Below are positions 21,345 through 33,909 of a DNA stretch of 64,000 nucleotides, one piece after another. Where the stretch lies: assembly GCA_907164885.2 (NCBI GenBank), contig OU015501.1:63918693-63982692 (forward strand). Direction: 5' to 3'. Below the pieces are notes generated by a model. It was not told the DNA's origin. It did not search any database and was given only the letters and a program-made list of their open reading frames with translations. Source of the stretch: Dolomedes plantarius (taxonomy: Eukaryota; Arthropoda; Arachnida; Araneae; Dolomedidae). Position 1 is the first letter of the stretch. Every line of letters starts with the position of its first letter. A program made the translations under genes and the position numbers.

Positions 21345-22464
21345 TGTATTATAAAACCACCATAGATGGTATGTTATTACATATTTCTCAAAACTGAAAG
21401 TTGTTCAGATTCAAAAAGCTTTGATAATTAAATGTGGGGTCCGACTTTAAAAGTTTTTTTTTCTCTCGTATTTGTGAATTACTGTGTAAAGGAAAGGGTA
21501 CCAAACTCCTCATCCCGAAAAAAAGTGAAAAAGTAAAGGGAAAAATAAAAAAAAAAAAATGAAAATGAAACAGACGCAACACTAGCGTACTTGCCATACT
21601 CGCACGAAATTTATGTTAGCACATATTGTCAGGACTTAAATGTAGAGAAGTAACGATTTTTGAAAGGATTATAATATTCTGATTACTCGTTGACTACTTT
21701 ATTTCTTTTTAATTCTTTATAATCCTGTATGTTTTTATCATTATTTTTTCAATATAAATCTTTTCATTTTTGTTAACTTTTTGATAAGTCATTATTAGAT
21801 GTGAAAGTCTTTTAATCAGAAATAACTAAAATCGCTGATAAAAGCAATTAGTGTTTTATATACTCGTATAAAGCAAAAACCCTTTTTATAGGTACTTAAT
21901 GGAGTTATTAATTTCAGTCTTTTACATTATTTATTTTTTTTTTTGCATTATTGGTTGCGTCGTCACCCTGCCGCATTATCGGCGGGATAAAAATATCCGC
22001 TCTAAAACAGGCTTAATTAAAATAACTGAATAGTGTTAATTTTTGAGATCTCGATGGATACTTTGAGAAAAGTTAAGAACAAAATAATCACTTGCGTAAG
22101 AAGAAAGCATTCATTGAAAATTATTTAAAATATTAAAGTCAGAGCAATTTCTAGGTTTTCAAAAATTTCTGTTTCTAGATGGTTTTAGCGAACAGTAATT
22201 TTGGCTTATTTTTTGCGCTATTTTTGATCCCCTGTTATCGAACTTATCAATATGACGTTATCAATGCATAGTGTAACCTCATAAGGATTCACTTTACTGC
22301 ACACCCGTTTCCTTGCCACAAAAATCTCGCTATCAGAAAGCCAACTCGTTATAGAAAGCAATTTTAGACATGTAACAATGATCACGTAGTTTTCACATAC
22401 TTATATTCACATTATGGTTGGAGAGGTTATAACCAACCCCTCCGCCCCCCCCCTCCCCTCCGAA
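21345..22464. other. No gene recognised
   Basis: AT-rich, with a poly-A run (21541-21560) and a short GC-rich palindromic patch near 21970-21986 (ccgcattatcggcggg). Nothing else is supported. Confidence 0.4.
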
Positions 22465-22525
22465 GTCAACCCTTTTGGTGCTCGGTCAAAATTGAGGTGG
22501 CACCAGGGTGTGGTGTTGGCTCACC
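22465..22525 (+). mobile_element. SINE fragment, family B
   Basis: A core of 26 bases, 22477-22502 (ggtgctcggtcaaaattgag and onwards), matches the reverse complement of 31137-31162 at all but two positions, and the similarity extends a little upstream (tcaacccttt versus tcgcccttga). The second locus carries a tRNA-like head, so this is probably a 5'-truncated piece of the same dispersed family. No Pol III boxes lie next to it here. Confidence 0.5.
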
Positions 22526-25500
22526 TATACGTTGCCTCCATTGAAAGCAACAAACAATTCTCCAGGTTAAAAGGGCAATTGTCTTCCAATTGGCATGTGC
22601 CTCGCATTGGCAAACAATAGCAACACATTCACATAATGTCAGATATTGCAATCGTCCTTTAATTTTTCGTATGTTAAAGATAGCTACGTCATAGGAACAC
22701 TGAGCCTCTACAAACAGCAAGAAATAAGAGTTTCGAAGTAACTAATATAGTTCTTCATCAGGCCGAGGAGTGTTTGATATAATTGTCCCTATGGACAATT
22801 AAAGAATGCAAAGATAATCATATTCTCTGGCATAAACAGGGAAAACAGAAATTTTCATGGGAACATCGGGGGAGGTGGCATCAAATGCGGACGCAAGAAA
22901 GAGAAAACGTTTATGAGAGGGGGACAAGGCGGATAAATTTTATGACCACCAGACCATGCTAAGGGGCTCATGCAAACCAATGAATATGAATTTTGTGAAA
23001 TGGACGGGGAAATAGAACCATTAGAACCAAATCAGTCTATGACTGTGCTTATTTTTAGTCGATCCCTGTATCTTTAAAAACACAAAAACTGATGACAGTA
23101 TTTCTTAAAACGCGAAAATTCATCGCTGCTGTTCACAAGTTGACATTCTTGGCCCTCATTTTTAATTGCTCAGTTTGACCGCAGAACATTTATTCTCAGC
23201 AAGTGTTTTTCCTCCAGACCTTGATAAACGAAAATGCACCTTCTCATAGCCCTATAAATAATAAAGGAATAAGATAAAAGGATTAAGAAAATGAAGAATC
23301 TGTTAAATTAAAAGACGCATTTACGTGAAATAGATTTTCAGATTGCAGGTAAAGAAAACGTAGTCATGTAATTAACTAAAACTGAGGATCTAGTAAAGAC
23401 AGCAAAGTTTTGGAGAAAATCTAATTTAGATAAGTAGTTAGTATAGAGAACAATTTTCATAATAGAAGAATTAATTCGTGCTTTACTTGAGCTTAATTCT
23501 CCTGAGCTCATGTAAGTGATAGCTGCATAATAACAATAGTTTTAACCTGCAATATCCGTACTCGAAAACTAAAATATTATTTGAATATTATACAACATTA
23601 CTCTCCCTAAAATTATATTTTTCATCTAGCATTCATATCCAACAATATAGATGTTTAGAATTCTTAAAGTCTTTAAGCCAAAGAGGGCTTGGTTTCTTGA
23701 AATTCCGGAAACGCAACATAAAAACGATGTACCAACTAGCAACCATTTAGTTGATCTTTGAAAAGGGATAAGTACTTAAAACATAACCCAAACATTGAAT
23801 AACCTCTTTAATGTGTGAGTGCTTTCAGACTCACAAATTTGGTATGTTTGCCCTTCGAGAAGACAAGAATTTTAAAATCGAAATTAATTGCATCGCTCAC
23901 TTTAAAAAAGAAATAAATCTTTATTGAATAAATGAAGTGTTTCAGAATTGAAGACTTGCCTGAAGATAATATTTTTATTTTTAATTAAGGATAAAGATAT
24001 TGACTTCTAAATTAAATCCCTAATTTCATTATTTTGCCCATTAAATATGTAACAGTAGGCAATATTTGCTTTCCTTTAATGATTTATTTTACAGTTCTGA
24101 AAACTTTCGCACTCTTTTAACCGAAACATAAAGCCTCCTGCATTGATACAGAAACAGGACATTTAATGTCTATGGTGGTCCACTAGAGAATCTGCAATCC
24201 ATATATTTACCAAGAAAATTGATTGATTCTTTATCCCTATGAGAAAATTAAGTCATTCATTTTAATATTAATGATAGAGAGACGATCAAGTAAACTTCTA
24301 AAGCTTCGACATGAAACCATTAAGCAATGCGAGATTTCTCTAAATTCCGCCAAGAAAAAATCTCAGCTGCTGAGTTCGATTTCTTTGAATCTAACAAACA
24401 CAGAATATCACTTTGTTACTGTGCAAATCTGGGATATAACTTACTCAGAAACGAAGAGAAGAGTAGTAATGTGAGGGCGCGCGTGTCGCTGAAAGCAGGC
24501 TTTAAAGATTCCTCATTTCGGCGAAAGCGGCACAATGCGATACAACCACTTGGCCTCACGGTCGCTTCCTACTTTTCGCTCTCATCGATGCCAAAAGGAT
24601 CAAAATAAATAAGTAAGTTTCACTTTCGCACCGCTTATTTGAATTGACATCGAACTCATAGAAGAGTAATGAGGTTAAATTTGAAGAACTGCTAAAAGGA
24701 TAAATTTTTCACAAAATTTAAATAACATTTTTCTCATAAATAACTTGATAAAGAATAAAAAATTATTTTTTTGAGTTTACATGCGATCTAAAATTTGCAC
24801 GTTTAAGATGGTAAAAAAAATTATTCTTCATCTAAAATATTTGTTTATGAGAGAAATAAAAGGAAAATAAAGTAATTTTACTTTAGAAATTTTGCCCATT
24901 ATATGAAATGTAAAAAAACTTTGAATAAACAAATTAAATTTTCAACAAACAGTTTTAATTTTTGTTCGTCCTCTCATACTCTAAGAGCTGTAGAGGAGTA
25001 TTCTTTTTCTCAAAAATTTAAACAAAGGATTCATTGTTTATCTGTGAGCGTTTCAATAAAGTTACAAATATTGAAAATTACTTGAGTAAACTTTTAAAAC
25101 TTATCGATCCTTTTATTAATTTAAATGAAGAATATAGGATAAAATGCTAGTTTTTGAATATTGACATAATCTGAATAATATATTTTATAAACCTATAACA
25201 AAAGAAAGTCCTAATAAGATTGCTTTAAAAGGTATTGTTAAAATTATTTAGTATAAATGACTTATTTGTATCAACTTGTAAATGTTTAAAAATTTACACG
25301 GAAACTCTGGATATAAATAATAATATGATGTTTATAAAAAAAACTTTTAAACTCTTAATAAAAATGACAAAATACTACGGAAAAATATTTTACACGAATT
25401 TATATAAGCTATACTATATTGACTTTCTTTGTCTGAAGAAAAAATAATTTATTGCCATATATTTTTTCGAGGTGAAATTTTGTATTACTTAATTTCCCAA

Positions 25501-25818
25501 AGCATACTTTAAAATTTTACGAATGCTTTTCATTATAAGGATAAAAAACTTAAGTATTAATAAGTAAAATATTGGAGATAGTCAAAAAAGGAAGATTGTG
25601 AGAAAAGATATAATATATTTGGTTAATAAAAAAAAGTGAACAAAGTGAATAGAGTTCCAAATCACTAATTAGCTGTAAAATGATACAGAATAGTTTCTTA
25701 TCTGTGCATTTGTCGTTTACAGTTCAGTTACGATGTAACTTCAGAGTTTGGAAAGAGTTTATTGTTTATACGGGAGAGTGGTTTGATAAATATTTCGTCT
25801 TTAGAGAGGTCTTAATCT
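22526..25818. other. No gene recognised over about 3.3 kb
   Basis: A somewhat GC-richer patch at 24470-24600 includes an ORF running through gcgcgcgtgtcgctgaaagc, but I recognise no motif. The rest is AT-rich and empty. Confidence 0.4.
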
Positions 25819-25885
25819 AATTTGTACTTGACAGATTATTTTAGCAGAAGATACAAATGTTAAAATAATCTGTTAAGTGTAAATT
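25819..25885. repeat. Small fold-back, 25-bp arms
   Basis: The arm 25819-25843 (core acttgacagattatttta) pairs with 25861-25885 (core taaaataatctgttaagt), about three mismatches in 25, around a 17-base centre. It resembles the end-to-end remnant of a very short MITE or a chance palindrome. No target duplication was evident. Confidence 0.6.
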
Positions 25886-28575
25886 GAAATAAGGTGCATA
25901 GATTAATAATTATAGATTAAATGAAGCTTTTTTTAATCTTCTGTGTGTGTAAGGTAAGAATATTATTTGTATTCTGTTATCAAGTCATAAATAATATTAA
26001 CACGATGAAAAATTATTTTAATCATAAGTAAAAAAAGATAAATATCATTTCATTAAAAAATTTTATCTCAAACATTGATAATTTTATAAACAAACCTACT
26101 GATTTTAATTATTATAAAATAAAATTATTTATGACTGTCGAAGTTTAATTTAGATTGTCTTTATTTTGATTATGAATTGAATAAATAAATGTTAAATTGG
26201 TTTTTTAATGTCTAGCACCAATTTCCCTCAGGGGAAATGATATTTAACTACAGTGGAGATAAAACAAACATATATGAAAATATATATGACTTTTTTTAAG
26301 GACATTTAGTATTTATTGTCTTTATTAACGGGAATTTAAGATTCATACATTAAGCATTCACTTGCGTTATTGTAAAAATAATTAATGTATCAGTAATCAG
26401 TCAAAAATTTATCTTTTACATTCTACTTTCTTTATAAAACTTCTTTAAAGGAATATAAATATTATTTTATTTAAATTAAAACGTTTCTCATGAATTTTTT
26501 TGGAAAAAATTTCTAAGTAAGTAATCGTAAAGGTTTTAAATGCAAATGAACATTATAAAATATAATCACTTTTGCGAGTAAATCTAAATTTTTCTGTTTT
26601 GCATCCAAAGAACTTTGTGCTTTGTCCGGAGGACAAAATAAGCAGTTTATATTCCAAAGAAAAACATTACGCTAATAAAATTAAATGTTATCTTTAGTTA
26701 TTTAAGGCAGATAAGTAACTTCTAATTCTTCAGAGCAAATCAAAGTCACTAAAACATTTTTGCACTTTTGAAATTTAGAACATAGTATTGCTTTTATGAA
26801 GGAGAGTGGGATTTTCTGTTTGAAGAAAAACTTCCTAATTTCAAAGGAAGCACAAAATTTTCAACAGCAGGTTTAATCTGCCATTACATTTTAAACTGAG
26901 AGCCAATGTGACTCAACAGGTAATAAAGGACTTCAGTTTTCTTTCGTTTAATAAGGGGTTTTTGTTTTCACGAAAATGAACTTTTGGATATGAATCAACG
27001 GAAGTTTTCATAAAGGTACCGTTTAGTTTTTCTTATTTTCTTTGTGAATGAAATCTTTTTCAATGTTTATTTACTAACATTATGTTCGTTCATATATTTT
27101 GAAAAATCCATTGCTAATTTACAAAGTAAGATAAAAGGCTTTTTTAATATGCAGTATGATTGACTTTTAAAATTTATATTTAATCTATTGCATTATCTTA
27201 ATTCCCATAAAATATAATATAATAAATACATAAAAAAATTGCCAATAAATCCCAAACTAGAAACCTCGTTGAAGTGTATTTCTTAGTGTAGGAACTAGTA
27301 ATAGAAAGGTGTGTATTAAACATTTTTGAAGTGATGTGTATGTAACTTGATGTGAAATGTAGTATTAAATTAATTTAACATAAATTATTATCAATAGACT
27401 ATTATATTCCTATCTTAACTTTAAACGGATTAATGACCTACTATAACATTTTTGTCTTATTTTACAAAGATTTCGAATAACTGTTTAATCGAAAGTTTTA
27501 GATAGTTTTTGATATTTTAATTTTTTCGTGTTGCTCATAATTTGGTAGTAAATTTCATATTGGGCAGCCCTGCAATAAGTAATTATTATTATTGAAATTA
27601 AATGTTAAAGATTCCTTCGATAGATTTTGTTGAAACTTTTATTGTTTAAACAGCTGTTTGAATTTCCATAAGCAATCTTTGTATCTTTCAATGGTTATCG
27701 AATAGCTCTCCGAGGAACTGTGACCAAAACAATCAAAGTAAAATTTTTTTCACTATCCTCATACACAATCTATGATATCAAGTAAATGCAATATTGAGTA
27801 ATTTAATGACAGAAAAGAGCATTTTATGACTGGGTATCCAGGAAAATAAAATAAGAGTACTCCTAGGTATTGGATTTAAATTGTTTGTGTAATCGATAAA
27901 GGGTAGGAAACTTAACTACTCTAACAACGCTGGAATTTTTTTTCATTTGCAGAAATCAGGAATTCAGTACAGATATCCAGGAAAATTGCAATATCTTATT
28001 CTCTTTAGACATAAGAAGCTCTTAGTTTCTCATGTTGCTATATATAATTTTTCAATGAGCCAAATGGAAACGAAAGGAATAGGGATTTTCTAGAAATTTT
28101 CATTATTTGGTGAATTTCTTCGGCATTTTTTGTCGTATCAACCAGAGATTTTGTCACTACGGATTTGTTTCTCTTGACATGAGTTTTTTTACTCAAAATA
28201 AAATACAGTAAAAGTTCATATCAATTTGTTGTTCCCAAATCAATACGGAAATCAGTTTTGTATAAAATGTGTTTTATGGTGATATTTTACAATTTGCAGC
28301 TTGTATTGAATACATGTATTCATGAAATTTATGTACAATACTCTACATGGTTTTGAAATCTGAGCATTTGGAGTGGGTTTAGTTTATACTCTAAAATATG
28401 ACGACATTTTAGGCTTCAAAATACTTTTATTTTTAATACAGTCATTATGTGACCATAGTAATGCACATAAAGATGTGGATAAAAGAAAAGATAATTTATT
28501 TACATGCATGAAGTAAATTAATTTCGACAATTAAATGGGGTTACCTTGTGAGAAACCAATTCGAAAAAGAATTGT
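25886..28575. other. Very AT-rich, no gene seen
   Basis: Only a short palindrome (tttgtcc-gga-ggacaaa at 26621-26637) stands out. No ORFs or elements were recognised. Confidence 0.45.
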
Positions 28576-28986
28576 TCATCCCATTATCAGGACAGTCAAT
28601 GGGCAAAATACGAGTCTCGATGTTTGACGATAAGGATTAGATTTCTGTTGTAAGCAGTCGGACATTACAGTGATGACTGATAGTTTGAAATGACGACAAA
28701 GGAATAATAGGAGGCATGTAAAAAATAATCCTGGGGGAAAACAATTGAGTCTCATCGGCAAAATAATCAATGAAAAAAAAAATGTAAGACCGATATTCAG
28801 CGCCCTTGCCCTCGGGATGGAAATGGGAAAATCTGAAGAAATGAAATCAATGAAAGAACTCAATGAATTATCGGAAAGAGAGTTTCCCGCTTTTCTTGGA
28901 TATCTCGAATGGCAAAATACTAGCCTCAAGGACTGAAGACAGTCAAACATTAACTGGCATTTCTGCCGGAGGGATGTCACAAACAT
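28576..28986 (-). CDS. 136-codon ORF of unknown nature
   Basis: This is the longest open frame between the Helitron-like copies and the SINE cluster. It is rich in Leu, Ser, Phe and Cys and contains two related stretches about 100 residues apart (FDCLQSLRLVFCH near the start and DCLQQ...SRLVFCP near the end). At the DNA level these reflect a weak direct repeat, gcaaaatac[g/t]ag[t/c]ctc, at about 28602 and 28913. The surrounding 400 bp is less AT-rich than its flanks. No family is recognised. The repeat at both edges may mark a small insertion rather than a gene. Confidence 0.12.
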   Translation of the reverse strand: MFVTSLRQKCQLMFDCLQSLRLVFCHSRYPRKAGNSLSDNSLSSFIDFISSDFPISIPRARALNIGLTFFFSLIILPMRLNCFPPGLFFTCLLLFLCRHFKLSVITVMSDCLQQKSNPYRQTSRLVFCPLTVLIMG

Positions 28987-30282
28987 TTAGAGCTCTGTCA
29001 TAACTAACTCGTTCCAGTCCCCATGTTTGTGTTGAGGGAAAAACAAAATCATAACTATAATAAGTATTTCATTAAGAACTTGAGTACAATAAACCTATAA
29101 ACCTGTTTTACATCTTTTAATTTAGTAGTACAAGCACAACTCTCAACAAAGAGAACACATTATTTCTCCAGCCTCAGAAATATCTCTCACCTGGCTAACT
29201 ACTGTTGTTTCTACAGGTTCATGTAAGGCTTCTCACATAATAACGTCAGTTTCTTAGCCACCCTCGGATGAGCAGAAACTTGCAACATATTCGACAGTAG
29301 TCAAATTATTAGAATCTCCTGATATGTTAAATATTTTATATAATCTGAAAGCTTCAGTTTATCTGCAACCCTCGCCCCACTTCATTGACCCTGACAAATA
29401 AATTTTATATAAGCGGTTTCCCTTTACTCGAAAGAAGCTTCAATGTTGTCATCGCGAAATATTCTCCAACATTGTGAAAGGAAAGGAGACACAATCTGTT
29501 ACTGACAAATAATTTAGGCAATGCGTCTTTGCATTTTTTTGCAATTCTTTCAGTATTCTAACACAATAATATTTTCGAAAATTCCGAAATTCAAACGATA
29601 AGCAAATTTGTTACTCCTTCACGTGTACTGAACATTAGTTTTTAAATTTGACTTAGTATTTGAAATTGTACTGTATTAAAAAAAATTATGTTCGTAAGAC
29701 ATTTTTCATAACAAAGAATGCAGGGGAATTTTTCACTTAAACTTCTGTCTCTCTCTATGATGAATGCATTCACATTAATAGAAAATATTTTTTTAATGTC
29801 ACGTTTGTGAATACATATTCTTGATCAGGCATTTTGTTATAACTTTCTGAAATGAACAGCTTATTTTCAATCAGCGTATTGGAATACACGTCTTATAAAT
29901 TCTGCGTTGTATAACGATTTAAATTAAGCATAAAAGGGAAAAATATCACAATTATCTACTTTCCAGATATTGAAGAGACTAATTATTGTCTCGAAATCAA
30001 GACAAGGATTGTTCGCATGTAAGAAATTTCTCAAGCTATCAGACTGCATGAATTCCTTTTAAACAACTATATCACGAGAAAAGACTTAAGCATCACCTAC
30101 TCTATGTCTATCATTACTTATACTCGTATAATGGATGTCAAAGTGATCGAATGCAACAAACATTTTCAAATTCATAAATATTTGTCTTATCTTTGAAGAT
30201 AATCCAGAACCTTTATATACAGTAAACATATTTACTCAATTGGCCGGTATATCCTGACGCATAAACAAACACACATTAAATA
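28987..30282. other. No gene recognised
   Basis: AT-rich DNA without ORFs, repeats or Pol III boxes that I can support. Confidence 0.45.
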
Positions 30283-30284
30283 TG

Positions 30285-30343
<59 letters not shown>
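30283..30343. repeat. (TA)n microsatellite
   Basis: About 26 TA units after a degenerate TATG lead-in. Confidence 0.97.
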
Positions 30344-30345
<2 letters not shown>

Positions 30346-30984
30346 ATGAGAGTGTGTGCGTGTTATACGAGGATTGTAATCAAATCTTTCGATTATAATA
30401 ATGACGAATATGTTGATTTCATTTATTTAATTTAGAACACATTTTCGCGATCTCAACCAAAACGTAATCGATAAGGTATTAGGATATGATGTATATTAGT
30501 ACAGGTTATATAGTTTGATATATAACATTCAAAATTATAAAGTGAACCTTAAGAAATCTATTTTAGAAGCTTTTACTGTAAATCCTCATTTTTGCAAAAA
30601 TAGATCATGGTGAAAAGAAAATATCGCATTAAAAATTCCTTTTTAATTATTTTTTTTCAATAAGCTAACCTATCGCATTATTAACAGCATTTGTTTTTAT
30701 ACTAGAATTACATTTTATTTTATTTTATTATAGTTGGCGATATATTTTGTTATTATATTTGAATTAGTTTACATTTATCTTTTTAAATGGTTTCAAGCTT
30801 CTTTTTATTTTTAAAAATCCAAGTTCTGTGGGAATTTATTGAAATCCTCTCCGTCTGTAAAGAATAGCCTTGTAGTTTCTCAGTCTTTTTACCGCGTTTA
30901 AACGTATCTTTACTATTCTTCAATTAATTGGTAATGGGTCTCTGTTTGTCTCTGGCTTTTCCCTATAGCTTGAAACTGTGGGTC
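30344..30984. other. No gene recognised
   Basis: AT-rich spacer containing a small TTTTA repeat near 30712-30730. Nothing else. Confidence 0.4.
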
Positions 30985-31365
30985 TCTCACATTATGTAAT
31001 TCTTCTAGATGACCCGTTGTTGCTGTTTCTAATGTCACCTGGCCGGAAGTATTCCAGACCAGATAGGGTAGCTGGCAGAGGGGTGCGGCTCCGGTTTATA
31101 ATACCGCCACAAGGATCGGAGTCCAATTTAGCCAAATGCCATCTCAATTTTGACCGATCACCTTCAAGGGCGACATCTAGGGGGATTGTACCCTTTCCCA
31201 CCCTCTCTGACCTCATAGAGGGACTTTCCGGTCTATGGATTTCACGTACCCATATTCTGCGGAGACAGGAAGTATATAATGATGCTTGTCGGCAATCGAT
31301 CTGAGCACCCTGAAGACCGAAAGCCGACGACCTACCCCTAGGCTACCTCGGTCCCTCTATAGAAG
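30985..31365 (-). mobile_element. tRNA-derived SINE, family B (full-length candidate)
   Basis: On the minus strand the head reads gggaccgaggtagcctaggg, containing an A-box-like gtagcctaggggt. About 40 bases on is a degenerate B-box region (gatcgattgcc). The body includes tcggtcaaaattgag, shared with 22477-22502. The block is clearly more GC-rich than its flanks, and both strands carry spurious ORFs (for example 30978-31304) for that reason. The head resembles the one at 34741-34806. Exact ends are uncertain and no tail repeat or target duplication was confirmed. Confidence 0.6.
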
Positions 31366-32561
31366 GCCTGATTTTATTAATTATAAATTTTAAAGAATTT
31401 TCCTTTTTTAAAGTTTAGAGTATTTACAAATTTATAACCTTTTATTTTATTTGTAGGTGCCAATTTGGAAAAGGCATTAAATTTAATTTTTTTTAGTAAT
31501 TGCCAAGTCTTTAATTCTTTCTTTGTCATTGTACTTTTCTTCATTTCATTACATACACGTATTTTTTCATTTATTGATAAACTTATTTTGTACTGTATAA
31601 TTGACATGTGAAAACTTTGCTTGCTGTAAAAGCTTCACATTTTTTTTATGGAATTCCGTCTGATTTCGACAGTTGTAACATATTTTGTACTGACTATGAG
31701 AAAATAAGGGATTTTGAAATTTATTGTCTTTTATTTTATAAATGAAAGAAATTTGTAACGCAATTCAATAAGATCCGACTCAATTGAACTAGAAAAAAAA
31801 GGCAGCATCATAATTGCAGTAAATAATAAATTTTGGTTTTGATTCGACATGCATGCAGAGCATTCTTGCTATTTAACATATTCACAAAGGATAAATTACG
31901 GTGACATTTATTGACCAAGAATATATAATATGGAACTATTTGTATGTATTCTGGATTCTTTGTATTAACATATTATGATGTTTCTCCCATGCACAAATCA
32001 TAAAGCCAACTTAGTTTTTTAACAATTTCATGTCGTGTATATCGAGTTATTTAGATCATGTTATATATCATTGTCAAGATTTTATAAGATAGGAGATAGT
32101 GATTGGAACCAGACATGCAAATGTTTACATATTTGTCAAAAGGAGTGTCAATATACAACGTCATTAAGTTTCGTATACGATGATTAGCTTTATAAATAAC
32201 TATTGTTAGGAGGTGTCACTTAATAAACTCTATGCTTTTGAAGAAATAGCTTTTGTTTATGCAAGTATCTAGTTTTTAACATGAAATATTTATTCCTTAG
32301 ACTGTAAAATGCTTATTATGTATGATAATCCTATTACTATGACAATATGTTTATTAAATGAATTCATTTCACGAGACTCTTCTAATGACATATTTTATAG
32401 AAAATGGAAATTACCTTATTTACTTTTAAGTATGTTTTTAAACAATCATTAAATAATACAACGTAATATCTTGATAGGACAAAATAAAAGTGCCCTCAGA
32501 TTAGATCTAGTTCTGTTAATAGATCATTTTACTGGATATTACTAAATTTTAAATTACTGTA
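31366..32561. other. AT-rich stretch, no gene seen
   Basis: Lysine- and asparagine-rich chance ORFs only. No element ends were recognised before the fold-back element at 32562. Confidence 0.45.
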
Positions 32562-33165
32562 CAGGGTGATTCAAAATGAATATAGCGATTACAAACGGCT
32601 ATAACTATTTAATCGAAAAGAATCTATCGATAAGAATTACACAGAATGTAAAAGGAAGTTCAAAATTTTGTTTACATACTTTATAAATGTTCTATGCGTC
32701 TCTCCTTAGTCACGCGGACAACTTCTAAACGGTAGTCCATGTCACATTTTTAAACCAACATCTTCCAAAGCGTTGGCTCGATCGAACTGGAGATGCGGAC
32801 AATGTGGTTTGCTCTTGGCCACCTAGATCTCCGGATTTGACAACCTGCGATTTCTTTCTATGGGGTTATGAGAAAGACCTTGTGTATGTGCTTCCTTTTC
32901 CGAAAACAATTCCATAACTCAAAATGCGCGTTCCTAATGAGCTTGCGTTGGTGACTCCACATATTCTTCAGAATGTATGGTGTGAAATGGACTACCGCTT
33001 CGATGTTGTCAATGTGACCAAGGGGAGTCGTATAGAACATTTATAAAGTATGTAAACAAAATTTTGAACTTCCTTTTATATTCTGTGTAATTCTTATCGA
33101 TAAATTCTTTTCGATTAAATAGTTATAGCCGTTTGTAATCGCTATATTCATTTTGGATCACCCTG
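32562..33165. mobile_element. Fold-back derivative of a mariner-type element with arms of at least 138 bp
   Basis: The left arm 32562-32699 begins cagggtgattcaaaatgaat. The right arm 33028-33165, read in reverse, is nearly identical over its whole length. TA flanks both ends (32560-32561 and 33166-33167). Mariner relatives normally have TIRs of about 30 bp. Here the arms run inward through the transposase stop codon into its last codons: the left side continues, more diverged, to about 32745 as an inverted copy of coding DNA (for example ggtagtcca opposite tggactacc). The left end therefore looks like a duplicated, inverted right end. The middle keeps only the transposase C-terminus. Confidence 0.92.
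32762..33046 (+). pseudogene. C-terminal remnant of a mariner-type transposase
   Basis: A continuous 95-codon frame, broken by one internal TAA, reads LPKRWLDRTGDADNVVCSWP, then PRSPDLTTCDFFLWGYEKDL, and ends NVWCEMDYRFDVVNVTKGSR plus IEHL and TAA. These are the last catalytic block and C-terminus of the DUF4817-type transposase also seen at 7645-8699, with which it shares KVWxExDYRxD...KG..IEHL. The N-terminal two thirds, including the first two catalytic acidic residues, are absent because of the fold-back rearrangement. Confidence 0.9.
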
Positions 33166-33167
33166 TA

Positions 33168-33615
33168 TTTTAATGAATAGAATGCTCGGCGCGCAAATTC
33201 TAATTTGTCCCAGGTTACTTTTCACGTTTGTTGAAAGAGGGAAAGAAGTATTGAATAATTTGTACAGTAGAGTACAGAAATTCCCTAGAGGAAGGCGCAT
33301 AGTCAAGACATTCGATTTAACTTGACTTAGACTGCTTTATTGGCCTCTCACATTGCACAATAGGTAATATAAGAAGCTAATACCATTATGTTGACTCAAA
33401 TTCCGGCTAAGACATGGGTGTTCTCGCATTGTACTCTCAAAGGATATTGTTTTCCCAGTAGAGTTTTCTGCCTTATAATGCAGCGTACAGAATATGCGTT
33501 GTGCAGGAGCGAATGCGCTCCAGATAAGTGCCCTCCGCAATAGCAGAAGAAAATGTTGGACGTTTTGATTTCGATTCTCGGGTATACTCAAAGTATTCCT
33601 GTCTCCTTGACTCTG
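33168..33615. other. No gene recognised
   Basis: Moderately AT-rich. An 84-codon minus-strand ORF (33337-33591) has no recognisable motif. Confidence 0.35.
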
Positions 33616-33800
33616 GCTGAAAGATGACCGAACGGCTAGGGCGCTGACATTCGGTACCGGAGTCTGTGGGTTCGAATCCGAATCTTGGCATGGACGCTTG
33701 TAGCCATTCGGAATCGACTTTAAACAGTAGGTCCCGGTCTAATTAGCCGTCGTGCAGCAAAAGTTGACCGTAGCACTCCAATTCAAATCAAACCTTGACT
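33616..33800 (+). mobile_element. tRNA-derived SINE, family C
   Basis: The A-box-like cggctagggcg (33633-33643) and a good B box gggttcgaatcc (33668-33679) are spaced as in a tRNA. A body follows containing tagccattcggaatcgactt, aggtcccggtctaattagcc and gtcgtgcagcaaaagttgac. The acceptor-stem sequences do not pair, so this is not a functional tRNA. It is more GC-rich than its flanks. It does not clearly match the bodies of families A or B. Confidence 0.7.
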
Positions 33801-33880
33801 CCTAGAGGTTCTTTTGATTTGAATTAAAAAAAGGAACACTTGAAAAAAAAGGAAAACTTTTTGGTCCAAAGGAACACTTT

Positions 33881-33909
33881 TCGGTTGGAACACTTGAGGT
33901 TCCAACCGA
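33881..33909. repeat. Perfect hairpin with 10-bp arms
   Basis: tcggttggaa-cacttgagg-ttccaaccga, in a stretch with repeated ggaacactt phrases (33832, 33871, 33887). The local repeats suggest slippage-generated DNA downstream of the SINE body. Confidence 0.75.

Noticed and set aside
30978..31304. 108-codon plus-strand ORF with balanced composition
   Set aside because: It lies antisense within a tRNA-derived SINE whose higher GC content explains the open frame.
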